A stretch of DNA of 64,000 bases, from contig OY747702.1 in the NCBI GenBank assembly GCA_963556495.2, positions 28,669,680 to 28,733,679 on the forward strand. The letters run 5' to 3'. Below, piece after piece: positions 21,139-32,938 of the stretch (positions are counted from its first letter, which is position 1; each line of letters begins with the position of its first letter). The notes beneath the pieces were generated by a model. It made no database searches. It was given only the letters and a program-made list of their open reading frames with translations, and was not told where the DNA came from. The translations under genes were made by a program, and so were the position numbers. The stretch comes from Valencia hispanica (lineage: Eukaryota > Chordata > Actinopteri > Cyprinodontiformes > Valenciidae).

Positions 21139-23875
21139 AATAACATTCCAGCGTTGCATATTTGACGCTGCAGCAAACATAGTTTGATCACAACATACGT
21201 CAGTCTGGCAAAGATTTTTTGGACATATCAAAATCACTATACAGCTTTTACACACCATGTATACAGCACCTGTACGCTAGTATAGAGCATCACAGCACTG
21301 ACTTAACCCCCCCCCTCAAAATTTTTTATTTATTTTAAAACATTTAAAACTCGCTCTCTTTAAAATACGATCCTTCACTCTGAGTAGGACATGTACTGTA
21401 GATATGAACATACCGTGATATAATTCTTAAATGCAACATCTTTTCATTTAGATTCTCATTCTGATTCTCAGTTCAGAGACGATGGGTGTGACTGTTTTTC
21501 GTGGGATCGTGTGTGTGTGCGAGGGTCTACAAGTCTGAAAATGTTGCTTAAATTCACCATTCTTCCATTTCACTAGCTGGGCTGCCAGTTTACTCCGTGT
21601 CAAAAATGTGTGTACTATGCTTAAAGTTGCACAGATTTTTCCGTCCGTTTTTTTTATTTTTTATAAATCAAAATGTTTGCATAGAAAGTGACTCACAAAT
21701 TTTCAGACCCCGTTTTGAGGGTGAGTAAGCAAGCTTTATAAATGAGACCCCTGGCCTGGATTGTTGTTTTTTTTTTTTTTTTACCAAGAAGAAGAATATC
21801 CAAAAGGTGACATATGTAGATGTGATTCATTGACTCACTGTTCCAGGTGAGCCTTTAACTTGCCACGCGACACTCACACCTATGCTGAACAATGATGCTT
21901 TTAAGAAATTGGGTCTCTGAGGGTAATTTTTTTTCTCCACCCCTCTACTAATTTTTGGTCCTTTTCTAGTTCCCTGTGGTCGGAAATGTCTAGTTTTCTT
22001 AATGGTTTCCAGGAAGGTTCCCAGAGTCCCCAGAGTCGATCGTACCATCCCTAAAGGGAGTTTCTGCATGTGTCCAATTAGGCCTTGAATTCAGGGGATT
22101 GTAATCAACACGTGGACTGATAATCCTGAAACACAACCTGAATCTGAAAAACTCTTACTGGAATGCTGTTACAGACTAGTTGTACTAAACTAAACTACAT
22201 TCTAAGCCATAAAAGCTGCACACTCATCTGTTTGTGGGTCCTCTCAGCATGAATCTTCTAGCCATTTAATTCGAGGTTAAAGTGGAGAACAAACCACGAG
22301 TTCTTTAAGAATGTATCTGGGTTCTTATGTGCTTCCAGGGCACAGGACGTACATTTCCTGTTTTCCCAGTTTGAGGCTCCAACAGCACGTTCTGACACTC
22401 ATTAACCAGATGTCCTGCTGAGGGGGCTTTGTGCTGGGCTTCACCTCCATGAGCTCCAGAGTAATCACCAAACATCACCACCTAAGGGTAAAAACTGGTC
22501 TGCTGGACCATTGTAGAGTCAAGCAGCCATAGTTTAGAATTATCCTGCTCCCCCGGGGACTATGGTCAAAATGGCATTCACTATTGCCATTTCAATAAAT
22601 GGGTATTTAATGACACTGAATGCAGAGAGACATTAGGTAATGTAGGGATTATTAGGTTGGGCTATTAGCAGCCATCCGTAGTGCTCTGGTTCAGTGGGAC
22701 CTGTTCAGCTGTTAGGAAACACACACACACACACAATGTTTTTGGAACGTTACATGAAGCTTGACTGGCTGACTGTGGAGAGGAGAAGGCGTCAATGTGA
22801 GGAATCCAAGTTGGAAAAAAACAAGACTTCATTTTCTTCATTCATCTTTGGATATTTACAAGAATACCCTTGAAAGTTTAGAGCTCAAAAGTAAGGAAGC
22901 AATTTAGTTTTGCCTAAGGTAATTCTATTCATCATCTGGGCTTTTCATTCGTTAACAAGTCCGGTCCTTTAAATAGTATGGACTTTCACCAAAAACATTC
23001 ATTCTGGAAAATAATCTTAAATTGCATAAATGGTCCCATTTGCATTTTCGGACAGCTTCAAGATTTAAAGTTTTTTTTCTTCAGGAAGTGTATACCAGTG
23101 CACCTGCTTCTAGGTGACCATGGAGTCCTCGTCACTTGATGGATTTCTTGATTACAGCTCTGCAGGCTTCACAATCATGCAGATGTACTCCTGGCAAGTG
23201 TCACTAAATGCAGCTACACAGGCAACCATTTTTATCTTATCCCTAATGTAAAATAAACACCCCATGTTATAACCTTAAGACAATCTGTATACAATGTACT
23301 TCTATATATTCATAAACAGACGATGACAAATTTCTTCCTTAAATAACTTGAAACTGACAGGTGTTTAATGACTTCCCTTTCCTTTAATCTATGGTAAGCA
23401 TAACAGATGATGTTTTTGATTGTTGATTCAATTGAATAGATCATATAATTAATGGTCTCATTCACTCGTCTTTTAAATAAATTTGCTATAGTCTATAGTT
23501 GGAATGAATGCCTTGTGAGTTTTTTTCTGTGAAAAAAAGCTCTCTTGCTCCTGTGTCAGGAGGTTGCAGTTTGTTGGAGGAGTGGGTGTTGGGAAACGTC
23601 AGGATTATGAGTGTTACGCAACGATATTCATGATATGCAAATATTTCGCCTCTGATTGGCTAACAGCAATGTGACTCTTATGCTAAATCTGAACAAATAA
23701 CTATCTTAACTTACTTGACTTGAAGTGTTCCTAGACAAATTCCAACTGTTTCTTCCTCAGCTCCTTTTTCTTGGTTAAAAGAATGCATCGCTGATGTCTA
23801 TGTCCACAAATGACACAAGCCCAACTGGGTTCTGCCATGTTGTTGTGGAGTTGCTATTGGTTAGCTTCCACCAGT
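21139..23875. other. unannotated DNA
   Basis: No gene is recognised. It contains an (AC)8 microsatellite at 22719-22734 and a T run near 21768-21782. Open frames are short and show no known domain. Confidence 0.45.
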
Positions 23876-26045
23876 CAGGGTTTTTCCTAGGTCAAAAAAG
23901 GTCAGTGGTGGTACCCACTGGTGGACTTGAGAGCATGCGCGATCGCTTTTTTTTTTTTTTCCTTCAGTCGGCCAAAAAGAATTTCCGTTAGTAGCCCATA
24001 CCATGATTTCGAAGTCATAATTGCTCAACAAAGGACACATTGTACAATAACCAAATTTATTTACAGCAAGCCAAACATATACACACACACTCACAAAACA
24101 CAACATGTAAATTATATCAGCCATTGTGGTTCAAAACCACTGGCTCTGTTTTTTAGATCTAGGGGAAATAAAGAAAAAGTTAGACTACTTTAAATGACTG
24201 GTAACACTAGAATAAAGGCTCCAAATGAACAGCAGATTCGTTCTAACTTATTAATTAACCCTTTGTAACTTTATTAAAAGGGTGAGTAACATCAGTTTAG
24301 TATTAGCTATTCTTGTGCAGCTTTATTTATTTACTTAATTAGGCTAGCAAAGTTACACAGGTTGACTAATACTTCATGTTTAAATATCACTTTACTCCCT
24401 TACAATTAAGTTGCAAAAGTTAATTATTAAGTGCTGGTCTGCTGTTTATTTCAACCATGTTCAAGTGTTAGGCTACCAAATTACAGAAGACCAATGAACG
24501 CACATGGCAAGCAATGCAATGTGGAATAAATAGGCTTATTTGTTTTACACGTATCAGAAGCAATGTTGCGGTGCGGGTGAGGGCACTGTTCCAACACGCT
24601 AGACTAGATAAGATGATCTATTAACCAACCCATCGTGGGTCAAAGATGCTGGGTGAGGCACTGCGCGTGTTTAATTGAGATCTGCACGATTTTTCAAAGA
24701 TTGGATGGCAAAATGAGTGACCGGTGAGTGACCATGTCAATTAGATTATAATGCCCTTGACTTTTATGAATCACAACGACTTATCCGTATCGTGTGGAAC
24801 ATCGGTTTGTCATAGGTAGGGCTACTTCCATTTTTACCTGATGTGATGCCCCACTAGGCAGCTGCGGAGCTTTATAGACTTTTGATTTTCCTGCATAGGC
24901 TAGCCCCGAGTTGTTGGCAATTGAGCCCTCGTGCAAGTTGCACTTATTAAATTATAAAGGCTTGTGGATTCACATGTCGACGTGTGACAACTTCCATTGG
25001 GAGATTAGGATATTGAAATCTGAGTCTGCCTTTTCCCAAAGCATCACAGGGCGCCACATAGGCTAAGGCTTGAGCGGACAGGCACTGGAGTCAGTAGATT
25101 TGGTCAGTGGAGCGCATCAGTGAAAAATCTCTAATCGTTCCTCATTGAAGGAGGGGCATTTTAACTGTGCCTTTTGTTTTGTATACGAGTGGTGATATTC
25201 TGAAATCATGTTTCACTTCACATCACCTGACATGTGTAGCAGCCTACAAATCTAAAAAAATAAATAGCGCATATTTAGTATGCATTGAACGTTGTTTACT
25301 GCGATGGACTGGCAACCTGTCCAGGGCGTACCCCACCTTTTGCCCCGTGACTGCTGGAGATAGGCACCAGCCCAGTTGTTTCATTATTTTCAGTGTTTTT
25401 TGTTATAAGTTTTAAATGTCCTACGTTTTTTAACTCACCATGCGTTTCGAACGTTCCTTGAATGCACCACAGGTGTGCGATACAGGTGTGCGATGTTCCT
25501 GTGTGGCTTATAAAAGAAAGATCGGTCTTATATAACTGCAGATTTCTTTTTTACTTTTGAATAAATTTTACTCACAAAACAACTTAGTTTGTAAGTGGAT
25601 GAAATGAACCGAGAAAGGTTTATAATTGGTCAGATGTACTGTGATAATACTGCATGCACATGTCATGAGCATTCTGAGTGTCTGGAAACAGTCTGGATGA
25701 AAAACAAGCCGGGTCTCTAATCTGTAGAGAATATCGGCGACGAAGTTTCACAGAAAGTAGCTAAGGGTGGTTAGAAATGTTGGTAGATTTGTCGCTAGGC
25801 GCTTTTTGGCGAAAGAAAAGTCATAAAGGGTTTTTTTAAAAATCGTAAGAAATAGCACCAAAGTTGCTAAATTGGCAACACCAGTCGGGTGACTTAATGC
25901 AGGGTCATGCGCTGATTTCGAAACAGCACCACCACTGTAGCTGCATTTGTCTCGAGTAATTGCAGTTAAATCCGGACCATTGAGCCCATAAGTGGTGGTG
26001 GCAATAAATTAGAAAGTGGCGGCCGCCACTGAGATCCCTATGTAG
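23876..26045. mobile_element. possible decayed hAT-like element
   Basis: The left boundary CAGGGTTTTTCCTA, with TCAGTGGTGG shortly after (about 23908), faces a right boundary whose reverse complement reads CTTTTTCCTA with TCAGTGGCGG. The spacing of the shared pieces is similar, suggesting eroded inverted ends about 2.2 kb apart. No flanking duplication or transposase could be found. The interior holds a SINE fragment and a T run at about 23946-23960. The whole call could be wrong. Confidence 0.35.
25299..25376 (+). repeat. SINE 3' fragment
   Basis: GCGATGGACTGGCAACCTGT and the following 60 bases match the 3' half of the SINE at 51783-52157 (its 52032-52107 part), with small differences. The tRNA head is absent. 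Confidence 0.7.
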
Positions 26046-26069
26046 GAAAAAGTTATTCCGGAATTGCGC

Positions 26070-26588
26070 CGCTCAAGGTGGCAGCATGTTGGAGTAGCTC
26101 TGTTACTCTGGTTCATATTTTTTTCTTTTTTTAAACTTTAATTCTTCAATTTTTGGTAGAAACATTGTTTTTGTGGACAACTGTTCTCTCAGATTTTGAA
26201 TGCTGTGCAGCTGGAAGGATTTTTGCTGATACTTTTTATTTTTGGACATTTGTTATGATGCATAACCATGGCAACAAGGTGGTTTACAACTGGCAGCAGC
26301 TGATTAACATCACAAAAGCTCAAATAATACCTCAACTACAGTCACAAAACCCTGATGAGTTGAAAAGAAGATGCCATAGATCCAGAGCATCCTCTACATC
26401 AGACTGTCATACAACTACAGAGCGTCTTCAGTCAGAGGCTTCTTCAGATCTGCAGAGCGCTACAAGAGATCATCCCTACCCACAGCCATCAGCATCTACA
26501 ACAAATCTTTGAAGGAACTTGCATAATGAGTTACAACAACATTTAATTTCCCTTTGGGATTAATAAAGTAATTTTGAATTGAATTGAA
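26070..26588 (+). mobile_element. internally deleted LINE (5' end fused to 3' end)
   Basis: The start (GCTCAAGGTGGCAGCATGTT, about 26070-26090) and an early VVYNWQQLINI-like frame at 26280-26310 look like a fish LINE 5' UTR and start of the first coding region. The right part encodes YKRSSLPTAISIYNKSLKEL plus a stop near 26460-26527, the C-terminus of LINE ORF2. It ends TTTCCCTTTGGGATTAATAAAG and a GAATTGAATTGAA tail. Everything between, several kilobases in a full LINE, is missing. The C-terminus and tail match the LINE fragment at 12084-12306. An open frame, 26153-26512 (119 codons), runs through the junction but is out of frame with the ORF2 tail. Confidence 0.6.
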
Positions 26589-27555
26589 ACCCTGGCAGTC
26601 AAGATATGCTCTCCTCTCTCTGGCCCTCACCTTTACGTGGGCGGTCACAAGCCAAGGTGGGCTTGGCCAGGTTAGACTTCTACGTATATAACACGGTCTA
26701 TTCTGACTCGCTTCTAATGCAGGCAACGGGATTGGACAACAGTGTAATTTGTAGCATACATGTCCTACTCGGAGTGAAGGATCGTATTACTAAGAGAGCG
26801 AGCTTCAAACGGTTTCTCAGTGAACGAGACCTTTTAAAGAAATGAAAATGTAGCCTACCCATAATTTATTATTTTGTGTCACTGCCAACAATCGCAAATG
26901 CAATTTTTCCAACTAATTATTTAACATAATCCAGTCAGTTTTATTTGATACAGTTTGCCAACCAATCTGTGGATTACTCATAACTTTAATGAGCACGATG
27001 GGGACGTTGCTTAAGCTTTCAAACCTATAAGGTCTGTGCTTTTCGTGAACGGAAAAATGTCCAAACAACTACATTGGTCAATTGATATAGTAAACTTCAT
27101 TCTACCAGCTGAACAGCAGTGTGTAGTAACAAGTTGGGGAAGGGCAAAGATACTAAACTCGATGCTCGATACAATCAGAGAGAACTACTGTCACAAGCAC
27201 TTTGTCTGGCTTGTCTATATAATCACTTTAAACCCTACATGGTTGTAAAATGTGGTTTTAAAACTTTAAAACCTCGGCATACCCCGATACCAGTTTTTGC
27301 CCCATGTCTAGTGTCCACACTGCATTCTTCAGATATTTCTATAGATGTTCAATAAGACTAGGATCTGTGCATATAAAGAGTATTTGTGTGTTAGTCCACT
27401 GTTGTTTTCTTAGTCATTCTTGAGTTTTTTTCCTCGTATTTTCTGGGTAATTATCCTGTTAGAGGATAGATGACAAGAGTCTAAGTTTTCTCACTCTTGT
27501 CTTCATTGCGCCCTGCACAAACTCAAGTTCCCTGTGGCAGATGCAGCAAAGCAGC
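26589..27555. other. unannotated DNA
   Basis: No gene or element is recognised. Open frames of up to 79 codons overlap each other and lack known domains. Confidence 0.45.
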
Positions 27556-27970
27556 TTCACGGAAGGTATTGAGGGATCTTTGAAAGCTTGAGTTTTCCTT
27601 CTGTAATCATGGGATTTGTGTGACTGGTCAATTGCTTCGACTTTAGCTCATTAGTAAAAAGGATATTCTTCCAGAAACTTTCAGGCTCCTCAACAAGCAG
27701 AAATGAAGACAGGTAAAACAAATGCTTAATTTTTTGAAAAAGCTTTTTGAAAAGCCACCAGCACCACATCATCCACAAACAAATCAAAGACAGAATCCTG
27801 AGGTTCCAGGAACCAAACAACCTCCTTTCCATAACTACACCTTCAAATATGGCCTATGAACACCACAGACTGAATTGGTGACAACCTCAACTATGTGCCA
27901 AGACTATACCCTTGGGAGATACAGTCGTAAGCCTTCGTAGAGCAACAAAAGATGTGGACTGCATGACCAA
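27556..27970 (-). pseudogene. LINE reverse-transcriptase fragment
   Basis: On the minus strand this resembles the reverse-transcriptase part of the LINE at 48171-49627. The order is kept: a decayed block matching the FVDLEKAFD palm motif (about 27890-27950), a block matching the TGTTCATA(A)-type stretch, then a CLFVDDVVLVAF segment near 27715-27760. That segment carries the catalytic Asp pair in place of the usual FADD. Stops and frameshifts abound. It is an old copy of the same or a related LINE family; no ends are visible. Confidence 0.6.
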
Positions 27971-30344
27971 ATTCCCGTTACCTGTTTAGCAACTCTGAAG
28001 ATCTCAAAAATGATTTCATTCCACAATTTTATTTGTTTCTTCTATCACATGCAAACCACATACAGACTAACCTCAGAAAATAACTTTTAATGCACTGACT
28101 TTTTAGGTGGCTGCTTTCTACTGTCCATGCTAACATGTTTATCACTGCAAACACATTTCCTGGAAGTGCTGATGGAAACAAGTGTTAATATATAAATCTG
28201 TTTTTAATCTAGCTACATGTTGACATAATAGGTCATGTCTTTAAATGTTGGAGGTAAATGAAGCATATGAAGATAAAATAAATCTTTAGTCTCTCATCAA
28301 AAGCACGCAATCTTATGTTCCATGCTCAATTTTGCTTTCATTACCACTATTATGGTAAAAAATGATTTCATGCATTTTTCTGCAAGTTTGCAAACCACAA
28401 ACGACTCAGGCATTCATCAGCAGACATGGGTCATCAACCCTAACTCTTTGAGATTAACATACTGTATGAACACACACTCAGAAAACCAGTGGTGTTACTT
28501 ATTGCCTTGCAGATCTCCTGGACTCTGTGCCCCGCTGTGCAGCAGTCCCACCATGCTCTCTGCTTCTTTCATCCTCTTAGTCCAGATCCTCTCAGCCCAT
28601 TTCATGGCAGCAGCAGCAATTTCACTTTGAAGGAATTCCAGCATCTCCCAGGTCTTCACAATAAGACTCACCGACAATCATACAAGTACCTGTTAGTCGT
28701 TTGGCTGCACACATGCAAACGTTCATATGCAACAGACTCTGACAACCATTTTCTTGTGTTCTGTACATGTTCAGCCACATAAAAAAGCCAGAGACATGCC
28801 ACAGGCATGTTTCATAATGAAACGGACTTGCAGCATTTTAGCATGGCCCGTAATCCTGCTGAGGTGTGTCGACTTTTCAGTGTACTGGATCAGTGGAAAC
28901 AGGAAAGAGGTAGGTGTGCGTGTCGAATCAAATTGGAGAAGCTCAGAAGTGAATGACTCAGGTTAACAGAATCAAACATTTCCTTCTCTGAGGTACACAG
29001 ACTATCAAGTTGTTTAAACTTCCAATTTCTTTGAAGTTTGTTTGACCGAAGCTGTAGACAGGGCCACTGTGCAACCGCCCTTGAAGAGAGTTTAGGAACC
29101 ATATGTGTGTTTTGATTTGTTTTTTATATACTTCGGTAATTCATCTGACATAAAAAAACACATAAAAACACAGAGAGGAAAGAGAAAGTCTTACATTTCT
29201 TTATACAATGGTGATGTTCTGAAGTTACCCTTTTCATAAATACAGGGCAGAACAGGGGCCACTGTTAATTCGATAACGAGTGGGTCTGCCTTTTTGAGAC
29301 ATCTGTGAGGGCCTTTGATTTCCACGCTAGTGAAAACAAGTTATGTCACACATGGGGAAAAAATATTTTTCTACTTATGGCCTTGTTCAGAAGGCTACCT
29401 ACCTTCACACTCACTTCTGTTTATGTACATAAATAAACATGTATTCATATATTTTTCTGACTCCATTTAATATTGCAAATATATTTCTTTCTGGACACAT
29501 AAAAGAAAGAAAACCGGGTCATGTGCTCAAAATAGTTAAAAATAAACTAATAATTATGGATAACAAGGTGCATAATATAAACTGTATGTGCTACAGATTA
29601 CTGGTAATTAAAGGTGAACAAAATCCCATGGGGTCTTTGAGACACTCTTACCTTTATAGATAGAATATGAAAGAAAAAAAAAAGAAAAACATTAATAAAA
29701 GAAAGCCGTAAGAAATCCTATTTAGAGTTTGCCAGAAGCACTCCCACTGATCAGTCTTGTTGCAATATCTATAAATGGTCTTTAGATTTCTAAGGTAAAA
29801 TCGGTATACATTTTTAAAGTATTGTTCTTTTCAATGTGGTTTTGAATTTTTACAAGAAGTAAAAATGTCGACATGTTTTAGCTGACACTGGCAAGTGAAA
29901 AAATAGGAAAGGGAGCTAGTTCTGAACTTCCAGCCTCCTGATCGCCAACCATGCACCACAGATTGGAAAGCAATCTTGATTTTATTGTTGCTAAATTGTT
30001 GAAGTGCTGCCTCTATATGAAAATTTAGCCCTGGTTGGAAACTATGATTCAGTCTGAACAATGGATGATTTTACTTTTATAACAAACAAATGGAATTTTG
30101 TCCCTAGCGATATAAAAATATCAGTGTATAGCTTCTACAGCTGAAATGATGAAAAACACTTAACATCTATATTGTTTTCATCCACCAGAACCGTACAAAT
30201 ATGTAAATATGTCATAATATCTACAACTACTTAATTTGAGGCTCACAAGTTAACCTTTTTTCCACATATTGATTGATTTTTCTTGAAATATAAACTAAAC
30301 TCATTGAAATAATCTCTATTGTTCAATGGCAGATAGGGGGCACA
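27971..30344. other. unannotated DNA
   Basis: No element or known gene. It contains the unexplained minus-strand frame at 28495-28677 listed separately and otherwise AT-rich sequence. Confidence 0.45.
28495..28677 (-). other. unexplained 60-codon frame, possible exon
   Basis: The frame reads TWEMLEFLQSEIAAAAMKWA and then a charged, helix-like stretch (RIWTKRMKEAESMVGLL) before a stop. Its composition (regular charged and hydrophobic alternation, few rare residues) is unlike the low-complexity frames around it. It opens on TTG just after a stop, so it would have to begin at a splice acceptor, and no strong acceptor or donor is evident. I do not recognise the protein. It could be a host exon, a transposon coding piece or chance. 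Confidence 0.2.
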
Positions 30345-30760
30345 GGAAACATGTAGTAGTTCTGGTCAGATGAGACCAAAGTTGAACAATCTGGTGTACA
30401 TCCAAAACCCTGTATGTGGATTAAAACTAACACTACACATCACCAAGAACACACCCTCCTCACAGTGAAACAGTGGTGGCAGCATCATACTGTGGGGAGG
30501 CTTTTCTTGAACAGGGAGAGGGAAAATGGTCAATGGTAAGGTGAAAATGGAAGGAGATAAACACAGGAAAATCCTGGAAGAAAACCTGTTAGATGGAGAT
30601 AGAGGTTCAGCTTACAGCAGGACAATGACAGTAAATTTACAGCCAGAGCGGCAAAAGAATCAAAACATGTGTATTTTAGGTCTTTGTAGTCAAACCGATG
30701 TTTGATTACATCAGTCATCGAATCTGATCCAACTTGAGCTATTTTACAAAGAATTGGTGT
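30345..30760 (+). pseudogene. Tc1-like transposase relic
   Basis: The plus strand follows the middle and C-terminal part of a Tc1 transposase. GGTCAGATGAGACCAAAGTT (the SDETK box with the first catalytic Asp) starts at about 30364. GGTGGCAGCATCAT (the GGSIM box) is at 30475-30488, and CAGGACAATGAC (the QDND box with the second Asp) at 30618-30629. It then decays. It is related to the transposon at 42459-43918. Terminal repeats were not found. Confidence 0.75.
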
Positions 30761-32549
30761 AGCGATTATTCTCTAGAGCAGTGTTTCCCCACCCTTTTTT
30801 TTTTTAAGGATGCCTTCCTTGTGTCCAAGACAAGCCAGGACTCCCCAACCCCAACCATGCAGTAAAAGTGATTAATTACACATTTTGATTTGCAAAGAAA
30901 TAAACGGCCATTGTAGTTTTTTTTCTTTATTTTTGTTTTACACTTTAGGACATATAGATAATTTTCTTTTGGATTGTATAATGTAAGATTTACAGATATA
31001 ATTTTGGTAACCTCAACATAGACAAAATTGTGTGGACTCCCTGGGATTTCTAGAGGGTCCATCGAGATCTAGAGCAGTGGTTCTTATTATTTCCATCACA
31101 ATTTGCTGTAGTTTATGCTGCTCTATCACGTAAAATTGTGATTATACATGAAAGCCAGTGATGGTAACATGTAAAAATGTGAATCAGTTCAAGGGAGGTT
31201 TTCTGATGTAAACCCTGGTAAACCCAGTAGCAGTAAAACACATGTTGAAAAAAGTAATCTCACACCACTGTGTGTGAGATGCCTGTTCTAGGGAGGATGA
31301 ATGAAGAAGTGCATTGAGAGATAACGGGCTTGCAAAATGGTTTCTGTCAAGAAGCACAGAGCACTTATAAAAAGATAAAGTTTTTGTAGTTATAGCATTT
31401 ACATCCCTCCTCCACAGTGCTCATCTTTGTCTCGTGCACCTCTCTTTTTCTCTCAGCAAAGAAGGCCAGTCAGGAGGTGGAGTGTTGACAGAGGAAGATA
31501 TATTTGGAGCCAAAATTCACGGACTGAAGAAATGAGTTCAAAAGACAAGCACAGGGTTCAACATAAATAACTTCAAGACCACTACTGTTAGCCCATAGTG
31601 GGTCAAGGACAGCTGAGGAGGGTCACAGATATTCATGCATCTTTCTAAAAACAACATCTTTACTACTCTGAGGTAGGCAAAGAGTTAAAAAATGTAATCG
31701 CAGGTCAAAGTGTGCATGCTGGAACGCATGCACTGTTGCTAATTTGAAGTCTGAGATTTATTTGTTTGTGGTCTTGAAGGAGAGCAGTGTAGGAGGAGGA
31801 GGAGGAGGATCAGGGGGAGTGTGTGTTTACAAAAGTTTATGGATCAGTTTAAATCTGCACCTGATGTTACAAACACACACAAACACGTACAAGACTTAGC
31901 AAGCCCATCTGGAAAGAAGCTCTAAAACCGACCAGGAGATTTGAAAGTGTTTTCACTAAAAGACACACACTTGATAATGTGTTGTAATTCTTTTAAGTCT
32001 TATGTCACGGTTGGACTCATTGCTGACTGTATACAACAAGCAGACAGTTTCTAGGAGTACATAGAGCTATCAGAAAGTACATAAGAAGATTCTTTCAGGG
32101 TATAATAACGCCAGTAATCTACAAGCGACATCATAACAACGATGACAATAAGCTTGATAGTATTTCTTGTTGGCTGCCAAAGTAATAAACTGCTGACCAC
32201 TGAGGCACATATTTGGCACACTTTAACCATGAGAGAAAGTGACCATCTGTATTCTCTGAAGCCAAGGTGATTCTCTGAATTACTATGGCAACCAGGCGGT
32301 CTACATGTACCGAGGGTTACTGTAGTAGTAGACGGTTTGAATTTGAGACTGTCAAAGTAAGGGACTCTGTCTTCTATAAGTTGTCTTGTTAGAGTAGGAT
32401 TCAGATTAATAGAAGGCCCGAAGCAGCAATCAACAAGGGGACTTATTGTGACCTTCAAAATAAAGGTAACAGGTACTATCTAAAGTAAGGGGATAGGTTT
32501 CAATTACCAACAGATTACTAATTTGGCTTTTTAAAATTACACTTACAGA
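30761..32549. other. unannotated DNA
   Basis: No gene is recognised. An (AGG)6 microsatellite lies at 31791-31809. A 135-codon minus-strand frame at 32051-32458 shows no known domain. Confidence 0.45.
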
Positions 32550-32930
32550 TAGGGATGTGTGTTGGTAAAAATCTGTCAATACCATATGTATCACGATACA
32601 AGGGAGACGATACGATGTGTTGCAATACTATGAGTAAGACTATATATTGTGATATTTAAAACTTATTTTAAATGTAGAAAAACTGTCACAGCGTTTTAAA
32701 CACTCCAACCTGTTTCATAATTAACACATCCAGTTTTAATACTAGATCTAGTTGATCCACTGGTCATATTTTTAATTTTACTTCAAAAATTACTGTCATC
32801 ATTATTGATTCCATTCAAATTCTTAAAAATATATATTTTTTAATTGATACATTGCTTTTGAATATTGATACAATATCGTGACATAAAATATGATGATATA
32901 TCAGCGTAGCGATATTTTCTTACATCCCTA
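32550..32930. mobile_element. hAT-type MITE (381 bp)
   Basis: Ends TAGGGATGT (32550-32558) and ACATCCCTA (32922-32930) are exact inverted repeats. An exact 8-bp duplication, CTTACAGA, flanks the element (32542-32549 and 32931-32938). Inside, ATCACGATACAA near the left and CAATATCGTGA near the right continue the inverted symmetry imperfectly. It is too short to code for anything. Confidence 0.92.
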
Positions 32931-32938
32931 CTTACAGA

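Noticed and set aside
32051..32458. 135-codon minus-strand frame
   Set aside because: No domain, signal or exon boundary; composition looks like translated intergenic DNA.
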